Source of the DNA: Planctomycetota bacterium
GTDB taxonomy: Bacteria > Planctomycetota > UBA1135 > GCA-002686595
Length of the DNA stretch: 5,703 nt
NCBI GenBank assembly: GCA_011524785.1
Contig: WTJQ01000335.1
Coordinates: 1 to 5,703, forward strand
Direction of reading: 5' to 3'
Shown: piece after piece, positions 1-5,154 of the stretch
Position numbering within the stretch: position 1 is the first letter of the stretch
Layout of the letters: each line of letters opens with the position of its first letter
The notes under the pieces: generated by a model
Databases searched by the model: none
Told to the model about the DNA's origin: nothing
What the model saw: the letters and a program-made list of their open reading frames with translations, nothing else
Translations under genes and position numbers: made by a program

Positions 1-454
1 CGGCGGCCGCCCGCTGCCCCTCGAGGGCTGGCACTGGTCGATCAGCCACGACGCCCACCTGACGGTCGGGGGGCTCGCCCGGGTCCCCCTGGGCGTCGAC
101 ACCGAGCGCATCCAGGAGCGACGCCTAGCCCTCGCCGAGCGCGTCCTCGATGCGGACGAGCGCGCCCTGCTGGACGGCCTCGAGGCGAGCCTCGCGTTCA
201 CCCGGACCTGGTGCGCCAAGGAGGCGGTCCTGAAGGCGCGGGGCATCGGCATGGCGGGGCTGTCGCGCTGCCGTGTGCAGCGCCTCGAGGACGAGGGACC
301 GCACCTCTGCCTGCACCTCCGGCTGGACGGCGAGGACTGGCGCGTCGAGCAGGTGCGCGTGGACGACAGCGTGGTGGCGGTGACGGCGCCCGGACCTGCC
401 TGGCGGCTCGCCTGGGCCGAGACCGAGGTGGGGCCGCTGCCGCTCAGGCCCTAG
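1..454 (+). CDS. 4'-phosphopantetheinyl transferase (Sfp/EntD type), C-terminal part
   Basis: This is the last 150 codons of a gene whose start lies left of the window; the frame begins at base 2 and ends at TAG 452-454. Enzymes of this family move the phosphopantetheine arm of coenzyme A onto a serine of acyl or peptidyl carrier proteins in the cytoplasm. The visible part has the family motifs in order: WSISHD (visible residues 12-17), GVDTE (31-35) with the Mg-binding Asp33 and Glu35, and WCAKEAVLKARGIGM (70-84) with the third metal ligand Glu74 and the CoA-contacting Lys78. The remaining ~65 residues form the weakly conserved C-terminal strands. The spacing fits a single-chain Sfp-like enzyme rather than the short AcpS type. 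Thr34 stands where Ile is usual (GIDIE), a mild variation. The sulfatase gene follows 10 bases downstream on the same strand, so the two may share a transcript, but no functional link is evident. The carrier protein served cannot be told. Confidence 0.9.
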   Translation, partial: GGRPLPLEGWHWSISHDAHLTVGGLARVPLGVDTERIQERRLALAERVLDADERALLDGLEASLAFTRTWCAKEAVLKARGIGMAGLSRCRVQRLEDEGPHLCLHLRLDGEDWRVEQVRVDDSVVAVTAPGPAWRLAWAETEVGPLPLRP

Positions 455-456
455 GA
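453..456 (+). promoter_or_regulatory. Weak ribosome binding site of sulfatase 1
   Basis: AGGA overlaps the TAG stop of the upstream transferase and lies 8 bases before the ATG at 465. It is the only Shine-Dalgarno-like stretch in the short gap. It supports the ATG at 465, which also places a clean lipoprotein signal at the N-terminus. It suggests translation of the two genes from one message. Confidence 0.45.
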
Positions 457-464
457 TCGGGCGC

Positions 465-1979
465 ATGCAGCCGCATGCCCTCCTCCCTGGCGGACTCCTC
501 GCCCTCTCGCTCCTCGCCTGCTCGACCCCGGGGCCCTCGAAGGGCGAGCCCAAGCCGTCCGGCGAGCGCCCGCCCAACATCGTGTTCTTCCTGGCCGACG
601 ACCTCGGCTACGGCGAGGTGGGCGCCTTCGGCTCGGAGCTGATCCCGACCCCGCACATCGACTCGATCGCCGCGGGCGGCATGCGCCTCACGCAGCACTA
701 CTCGGGCAGCCCGGTCTGCGCCTCCAGCCGCTGCGTCCTCCTCACGGGCCTGCACACCGGGCACTGCGAGGTGCGCAACAACTGGGAGAACGGCGGCTGG
801 GGCGAGGGCGAGCCCGAGGGCCAGTGGCCCCTGGCCGCCGGCACGGCGACCCTGGCGCGGCAGCTGAAGGACGCGGGCTACGCCACCGGGGCCGTGGGGA
901 AGTGGGGCCTCGGCGGGCCCGGGACCACGGGCGCGCCGGAGAACCAGGGCTTCGACTTCTTCTGTGGCTACCTGTGCCAGCGCATCGCGCACAACCACTA
1001 CCCCACGCACCTGTGGCGCAACGGAGAGCGGCTGCCGCTCGGCGACAACCCCTGGTACGACTCCCACCAACGGCTCGCCGAGCCCCTGGAGACGGAGGAG
1101 GAGTACTACGCCCGCTACGACGCCGGGGTCTACGCCCACGACGTCATGAAGGAGGAGGCCCTCACCTTCCTGCGCGAGCACGCGGACGAGCCCTTCTTCC
1201 TCTACTACGCCTCGCCGATCCCCCACGCCTCGCTGCAGGTGCCGCCCGAGTGGCTGGAGCCGTTCCCGCGCGAGTGGGACGAGGCGCCCTACCTCGGCAC
1301 CAAGGGCTACCTCCCCCACCCGCGTCCGCGCGCGGCCTACGCAGCCATGGTCGCCCACCTCGACGCGGAGGTCGGCGCGGTCCTCGACACGCTCGAGGAG
1401 CTCGGCGTCGCCGACGACACGCTCGTCGTGTTCACGAGCGACAACGGCCCCACCTTCAACGGCGGGACGGACTCCACCTTCTTCGCGAGCGCGGCGGGCA
1501 TGCGCGGGCTGAAGTGCTCGGTCCACGAGGGAGGCATCAAGGTGCCGACGGTCGCCTCTTGGCCGGGCCGGATCACTGCCGGGAGCTCCTCCTCCTTCGC
1601 GAGCGCGTTCGAGGACTGGCTGCCGACGCTGCTCGACGTGGCGGGGGCGCAGCCGCGCGGCGCCACCGACGGCGTCAGCCTCGTCCCGACGCTGACCGGG
1701 AGGGGGCAGCAGGTGCCCCACGACCACCTCTACTGGGAGTACGCCGGCCAGCAGGCCGTGCGCCAGGGACGGTGGAAGGCCGTGCGCACGCGCCTGCGCA
1801 AGGGGGACCTCACGACGCTCCTCTTCGACCTGGAGAGCGACCCGAACGAGAAGCGCAACGTCGCGAAGGACGAGCCCGAGGTCCTGGCCCGCATGGAGGC
1901 GCTCTTCCTCGCGGCCCGCACGCCCTCGGAGCAGTTCCCGCTGCCCGCCATCGACACCCCCATCGAGGCGGGGGGCTAA
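465..1979 (+). CDS. Sulfatase 1: exported lipoprotein S1-family sulfatase (KWGLG type)
   Basis: A 504-residue enzyme expected to hydrolyse sulfate esters, probably of a sulfated glycan, at the cell envelope. Residues 1-19 are a lipoprotein signal with lipobox LLAC (Cys19), followed by a Ser/Pro/Lys-rich linker. The sulfatase core starts at PPNIVFFLADDLGYG (metal ligands Asp45, Asp46). The formylglycine motif is C85-A-S-S-R89 followed by CVLLTG, with Ser where the consensus has Pro or Ala. Further active-site elements are GKWGLG (Lys146), PHASL (His254), SDNG (Asp326, Asn327) and LKCSVHEGGIKVP (Lys350). The C-terminal subdomain is complete: YWEYAGQQAVRQGRWKAVR, then LFDLESDPNEKRNVA and a final helix. 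The usual KWHLG histidine is Gly148; KWGLGGPG with GYLCQR..HN.YPTHLWRNGE is, from memory, a recognised subgroup, so this is probably subfamily-specific rather than damage. Substrate is unknown. A missing maturation residue would make it inactive, so turnover is likely but not certain. Confidence 0.95.
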   Translation: MQPHALLPGGLLALSLLACSTPGPSKGEPKPSGERPPNIVFFLADDLGYGEVGAFGSELIPTPHIDSIAAGGMRLTQHYSGSPVCASSRCVLLTGLHTGHCEVRNNWENGGWGEGEPEGQWPLAAGTATLARQLKDAGYATGAVGKWGLGGPGTTGAPENQGFDFFCGYLCQRIAHNHYPTHLWRNGERLPLGDNPWYDSHQRLAEPLETEEEYYARYDAGVYAHDVMKEEALTFLREHADEPFFLYYASPIPHASLQVPPEWLEPFPREWDEAPYLGTKGYLPHPRPRAAYAAMVAHLDAEVGAVLDTLEELGVADDTLVVFTSDNGPTFNGGTDSTFFASAAGMRGLKCSVHEGGIKVPTVASWPGRITAGSSSSFASAFEDWLPTLLDVAGAQPRGATDGVSLVPTLTGRGQQVPHDHLYWEYAGQQAVRQGRWKAVRTRLRKGDLTTLLFDLESDPNEKRNVAKDEPEVLARMEALFLAARTPSEQFPLPAIDTPIEAGG

Positions 1980-1985
1980 CGCGAG

Positions 1986-2007
1986 GCCGGGCTCGACGAG
2001 CCCCGGC
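1986..2007. terminator. Possible bidirectional hairpin terminator between convergent sulfatase genes
   Basis: The left arm GCCGGGCT (1986-1993) pairs with AGCCC-C-GGC (1999-2007), leaving one bulged C at 2004. The loop is CGACG, which can close further by one C-G pair. The hairpin lies between the TAA of sulfatase 1 (1977-1979) and the second TAG of the sulfatase 2 frame (2007-2009). There is no T-run on either side, so it would not be a classical intrinsic terminator; its position between convergent genes is the main argument. Confidence 0.4.
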
Positions 2008-2156
2008 TAGCGGCTCGCCTGGGGCGGCCCGAGAGGCCGCACCTCGGTGCCCGTGGCCCCCGTGAGCCGATCGCCCAGCGCGCGCCGCAGAGCGGTCGCT
2101 CCCTCCTGGAGGCGCGCCACCACCTCCGGGTGCTCGGCAGCGACGTCGACGGACTC
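2007..2156 (-). pseudogene. Detached C-terminal tail of sulfatase 2, beyond an in-frame amber codon
   Basis: Reading on in the sulfatase 2 frame past the TAG at 2159-2157 gives 49 sense codons ending at another TAG (2009-2007). The peptide begins ESVDVAAEHPEVVARLQ and includes LGDRLTG and EVRPLGPP. This is what should follow LYDLQADP in a sulfatase. The other two sulfatases here have LFDLESDPNEKRNVAKDEPEVLARM and LYDVVADPGEEQDLAAERPEDVARL at the same place. All but five of the 49 codons end in G or C, as in the genes around it, so the tail still looks like selected coding sequence. It has no start codon of its own and is not expected to be made unless the amber codon is read through or is a sequence error. 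Confidence 0.85.
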
Positions 2157-3461
2157 CTACGGATCGGCCTGCAGGTCGTACAGAGCGAGCGGCTGGTCGA
2201 CCCCGTAGTCGTACCGGGAGGGGATGCCGCCGAGTCCGCCTGCACGCTCACCGAGGCTGCGGTACCGGTGCGGGAGGTGCAGCTTCCAGCGCCCGCTGAG
2301 CACGGCCTCCAGATCCCCTGCGTGGTACCACAGCCCGTACAGCTCCTGCGGGGAGCCAGCCCCCTCGACCCCGAGCCAGAGATCGAGGGCGCTCGCGCCG
2401 TCGATCGGCAGCCGGGGCAGCGGCGCCTCCACGAGCTCCGCCAGCGTGGGCAGCACGTCGATCGTCATCAGCGGTTCGTCCACCACGCGTCCGGCCGGGA
2501 CCGCGCGCGGATAGCGGAGCAGCGCGGGGACCCGGACGCCGCCCTCGAAGGTCGTGCCCTTGCCCTCCCGAAGTCCGCCAGTCCCTCCCGCGTGGTCCCC
2601 GTAGCTGAGCCAGGGCCCGTTGTCGCTGGTGAAGAGCACCACGGTGTCGTCCGCGACGCCCGTTCGGTCGAGGGCCGCGAGGACCTCCCCCACGCTCCAG
2701 TCGAGCTCGCGCACGGTGTCCGCGTACGCCGTGGGTCCCTCGCCCGCGAAGCCGAGCGAGGCGAAGATCGGTACGTGCGGCATCGGGTGCGCCAGGTACA
2801 GGAAGAAGGGTCGTCCCTCGCTCGCCTCACGCTCCACGAACTCGACCGCGCGCTCGGTCACCGAGCGGGTCAGCGTCGTCTGGTCCGGGTCCAGGTCGAG
2901 GACCGTATCGCCGAGCATCAGAGGCAGCGGCGCCCAGGCCCCGGGCGACTCCGGATGGAAGCGCCACATGTCGTTGGAGTACGGCAGGCCAAACCACTCG
3001 TCGAAGCCGTGCCGCGTGGGGAGCGACTCGGGGTGGTGACCGAGGTGCCACTTCCCGAACAGGGCGGTCGCGTAGCCCCGTGCCTGCAGCAGCTCCCCGA
3101 GGGTGGTCTCGTCGGGGTGGAGTCCACGCTTGGAGCCCGGCCCGAGGGCGCCCGCGATCGAGAGGCGGTTGGCGTAGCAGCCGGTCAGGAGGGAGGCCCG
3201 CGAGGCCGAGCAGACCGGCTGGCTGACGTAGAAGCGCGTGAAGCGCGTGCCCTCCTCCGCGAGAGCGTCGAGGTGCGGCGTCCGCCAGCGGGTCTCGCCG
3301 TAGCACGACAGGTCGCCCCATCCGAGGTCGTCCGCGAAGATCACGACCACGTTGGGCGGCTGCCCGGTGTCGCAGCGCAGGGCCTCCTCGCGCGCCCGCT
3401 CACCGCCCGGAGTCGTGCACCCGGCAGCGAGCAGGAGGCCAAGAGCCAGCGCGCACCTCAT
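2157..3461 (-). CDS. Sulfatase 2: exported lipoprotein arylsulfatase-like enzyme, prematurely stopped
   Basis: The open frame encodes 434 residues. The N-terminus MRCALALGLLLAAGC is a lipoprotein signal (Cys15), placing the enzyme in the envelope. The S1 sulfatase core is complete: PPNVVVIFADDLGWGD (Asp44, Asp45), formylglycine motif C84-S-A-S-R88 followed by ASLLTG, GKWHLG (Lys137, His139), HPMPHVP (His225, His229), SDNG (Asp280, Asn281) and LREGKGTTFEGGVRVP (Lys301). It resembles arylsulfatase A/N-acetylgalactosamine-6-sulfatase-like enzymes, but the substrate is not determinable. The frame stops at TAG 2159-2157 just after LYDLQADP, inside a conserved C-terminal segment; the normal continuation lies downstream in the same frame (2156-2010), giving 484 residues if the stop were a sense codon. 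The start at 3461 overlaps the stop of the upstream sulfatase 3 as ATGA, and a G-run at 3469-3473 could act as a weak ribosome site. All known catalytic positions precede the stop, so some activity is possible; loss of the last strand-helix could destabilise the fold. Confidence 0.92.
   Translation of the reverse strand: MRCALALGLLLAAGCTTPGGERAREEALRCDTGQPPNVVVIFADDLGWGDLSCYGETRWRTPHLDALAEEGTRFTRFYVSQPVCSASRASLLTGCYANRLSIAGALGPGSKRGLHPDETTLGELLQARGYATALFGKWHLGHHPESLPTRHGFDEWFGLPYSNDMWRFHPESPGAWAPLPLMLGDTVLDLDPDQTTLTRSVTERAVEFVEREASEGRPFFLYLAHPMPHVPIFASLGFAGEGPTAYADTVRELDWSVGEVLAALDRTGVADDTVVLFTSDNGPWLSYGDHAGGTGGLREGKGTTFEGGVRVPALLRYPRAVPAGRVVDEPLMTIDVLPTLAELVEAPLPRLPIDGASALDLWLGVEGAGSPQELYGLWYHAGDLEAVLSGRWKLHLPHRYRSLGERAGGLGGIPSRYDYGVDQPLALYDLQADP
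3458..3461 (-). promoter_or_regulatory. ATGA stop/start overlap coupling sulfatase 3 to sulfatase 2
   Basis: On the minus strand the bases ATGA at 3461-3458 contain both the ATG of sulfatase 2 and the TGA of sulfatase 3. This four-base overlap is the usual sign of translational coupling. It shows that the two genes form one operon transcribed leftwards from the 5036-5154 region, and it fixes the start of sulfatase 2. Confidence 0.85.
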
Positions 3462-5035
3462 CGCGTCGCCCCCAGGACCTCGAGCACGCCCCGCGCGGGC
3501 TGGGGGGCCGCGTCCCCGACGCGGCGCACGGGTCCCTGCGCACCGCGACGCTCCAGCTCCTCCGCCAGGACGCGTGCGAGACGCGCCACGTCCTCCGGCC
3601 GCTCGGCCGCGAGGTCCTGCTCCTCTCCCGGATCGGCCACCACGTCGTACAGCTCGAGGCGCTCGTCGCCCTGCAGGAAGAGGAGCTTGAGGTCCCCGCT
3701 GCGCACCGCGCTGTAGGGCTGGATGCCCGGCCCGTGCACGCCCCAGAAGTGCGGCATGTGCCAGACCAGCGGACGCTCGTCCTGGGGCTCCCCCCGCAGC
3801 AGGGGCTCGAGGTCGCGGCCGTCGATCGCGTGGTCCGCGGGCGCCTCGAGCCCGGCCGCCGCGAGGATCGTGGGGTAGAGGTCGTGGCTGATGACGGGCT
3901 CGTCGTGGACGGCTCCCGCGGTCGTCACGCCGGGCCAGCGAACCACCCACGGGACCCGCACCCCTCCCTCGTAGGAGGAGCCCTTCCCCGAACGCAGGGG
4001 TCGGTTGTGGGTGTGTGCAGGGCCGCCGCGCGCGTGGGCCGACAGGCCGCCGTTGTCGGAGGTGTAGACGAAGAGCGTGTCGTCGAGCATGCCCTCCTGC
4101 TCCAGCGTCGAGAGGAGCGCGCCGAGCGCATGGTCGACCGTCTCGACCATCGTCGCGTAGGCCGCCTCCTTGGGGTCCAGGTCGGGGTAGTTCGCCAGGT
4201 ACTTCGCGTTCGCCATGATCGGCGCGTGCACGGCGTAGGGCGCGAACGAGAGGAACACGCGCTTGCCGGCGCGAGCCGCCTCGCGCACCTCGCGGCAGGC
4301 CTCGACCGCGAGGGCCTCGGTCAGGTAGACGTCGTGGTCGTGGTAGTCCTCCAGGCCGGGGACGTCCCACACGCTGGCGCCGGGCTCGCCACGGCGGCCC
4401 TTCGCACGGAACTGGTGCAGCCCGAGGAAGGAGCCCGGGCCTCCGGGCGCGTGTCCCGCGACGTTGACCTGGAAGCCCAGGGCGCGAGGATCCTCCCCCG
4501 GGGACCCGATCCCCCCGAGGTGCGCCTTGCCCACGTGGATCGTCCAGAAGCCGGCCTGGGAGAGGAGGCGCGCCAGCGTCGGGTCCGCCGGGGCCAGCCC
4601 CTCCGTCCTCCAGGCGGGCGCCACCAGGCGCTCCCCCTCGCCGCGCTTCCAGGCGGTGGTCTGGTCCCGATCGGCGTACAGGGTCCAGTAGGTGATGTGG
4701 GAGCGCGCCGGCGACTGGCCGGTGTGGATGGCGGTGCGGGTGGGCGTGCAGACCGGGGCCGAGGCGTAGCCGTGCCGCAGGACCGCGCCCTCGGCCGCCA
4801 GGCGCTCGAGGTGCGGCGTCCGGTAGCGCTCGTTGAAGGGCGTGCGCTCCGTGTGGAAGGGCAGCGAGGCGTCCTGCCAGCCGAGGTCGTCGACCAGGAA
4901 GAGGACCACGTGCTTGGCCCCGGCCCTCACCTTCGAGGACGGCTCCGCGAGGTCCCCGGCGGCCCCATCGGCAGCCAGGGCGAGAGGAGCGGCCAGGAGC
5001 AGGAGGAGTCCGGGGAGGAGCGGGAGCGCGGGCAT
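3458..5035 (-). CDS. Sulfatase 3: secreted S1-family sulfatase (CTPTR type)
   Basis: A 525-residue enzyme, first gene of the leftward pair. Residues 1-21 form a Sec signal peptide (hydrophobic LLPGLLLLLAAPLALA, cleavage near ALA-A) with no lipobox cysteine, so it should be periplasmic or secreted, unlike its two lipoprotein neighbours. Core elements are HVVLFLVDDLGWQD (Asp49, Asp50), formylglycine motif C96-T-P-T-R100 followed by TAIHTGQ, VGKAHLG (Lys170, His172), YAVHAPI (His270), SDNG (Asp327, Asn328) and LRSGKGSSYEGGVRVP (Lys351). Thr replaces the usual Ser in CxPSR, a variation also found in other sulfatases. The C-terminal subdomain is complete: PYSAVRSGDLKLLFL, LYDVVADPGEEQDLA, then a helix and a ~25-residue tail ending PQPARGVLEVLGATR. 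An AGGG at 5047-5044, 8 bases before the ATG, supports this start. Closest general class is arylsulfatase/N-acetylgalactosamine-6-sulfatase-like; substrate is unknown. Confidence 0.95.
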   Translation of the reverse strand: MPALPLLPGLLLLLAAPLALAADGAAGDLAEPSSKVRAGAKHVVLFLVDDLGWQDASLPFHTERTPFNERYRTPHLERLAAEGAVLRHGYASAPVCTPTRTAIHTGQSPARSHITYWTLYADRDQTTAWKRGEGERLVAPAWRTEGLAPADPTLARLLSQAGFWTIHVGKAHLGGIGSPGEDPRALGFQVNVAGHAPGGPGSFLGLHQFRAKGRRGEPGASVWDVPGLEDYHDHDVYLTEALAVEACREVREAARAGKRVFLSFAPYAVHAPIMANAKYLANYPDLDPKEAAYATMVETVDHALGALLSTLEQEGMLDDTLFVYTSDNGGLSAHARGGPAHTHNRPLRSGKGSSYEGGVRVPWVVRWPGVTTAGAVHDEPVISHDLYPTILAAAGLEAPADHAIDGRDLEPLLRGEPQDERPLVWHMPHFWGVHGPGIQPYSAVRSGDLKLLFLQGDERLELYDVVADPGEEQDLAAERPEDVARLARVLAEELERRGAQGPVRRVGDAAPQPARGVLEVLGATR

Positions 5036-5093
5036 GTCCGCAACCCTAGCGCGTCCGAGCCAGAGGCCCCAGCGGCGGCGGGGCAGGGGCCGC

Positions 5094-5099
5094 TATGCT
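5094..5099 (+). promoter_or_regulatory. Possible -10 element for the rightward hydrolase gene
   Basis: TATGCT, in the context CGCTATGCTC, is the only AT-containing -10-like hexamer in an otherwise GC-dominated 119-base divergent gap. It would place a transcript start near 5106, about 50 bases before the ATG at 5155. No TTGACA-like -35 is visible upstream. No comparable element for the leftward sulfatase operon stands out. Confidence 0.35.
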
Positions 5100-5108
5100 C
5101 TCGGTCCC

Positions 5109-5129
5109 GCGCGGGCCAGCAGCCCGCGC
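5109..5129. repeat. Perfect inverted repeat in the leader of the hydrolase gene
   Basis: GCGCGGGC (5109-5116) and GCCCGCGC (5122-5129) are exact reverse complements separated by CAGCA. The repeat lies just after the possible transcript start and 25 bases before the ATG. It could be an RNA hairpin in the leader or a binding site for a dimeric regulator between the divergent genes. High GC makes chance palindromes more frequent, so function is uncertain. Confidence 0.5.
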
Positions 5130-5154
5130 CGCACCCCGATCGCAGCTCCTCAGC

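Noticed and set aside
444..1727. 427-codon open frame on the minus strand opposite sulfatase 1
   Set aside because: It is Arg/Val/Gly-rich with no recognisable domain and lies wholly antisense to a clear sulfatase. Such long antisense frames are expected at this GC content.
2157..2159. Pyrrolysine or reassigned TAG as the explanation of the amber codon
   Set aside because: TAG serves as a normal terminator at 452-454 and at 2007-2009, and the site is not an active-site position. A point mutation or sequence error is simpler.
2130..3716. 528-codon open frame on the plus strand opposite sulfatases 2 and 3
   Set aside because: It spans the junction of two real genes on the other strand, has low-complexity composition and no family motif.
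3462..4370. Upstream extension of the sulfatase 2 frame to an ATG at 4370
   Set aside because: It would overlap sulfatase 3 by about 900 bases in another frame, with no motif. The ATG at 3461 gives a proper lipoprotein signal and the ATGA overlap.
3268..4823. A 17-base identical stretch at 3268-3284 and 4807-4823
   Set aside because: Both copies encode the conserved RTPHL motif near the N-terminus of sulfatases 2 and 3, so the match follows from protein conservation and shared codon bias rather than a mobile or regulatory repeat.
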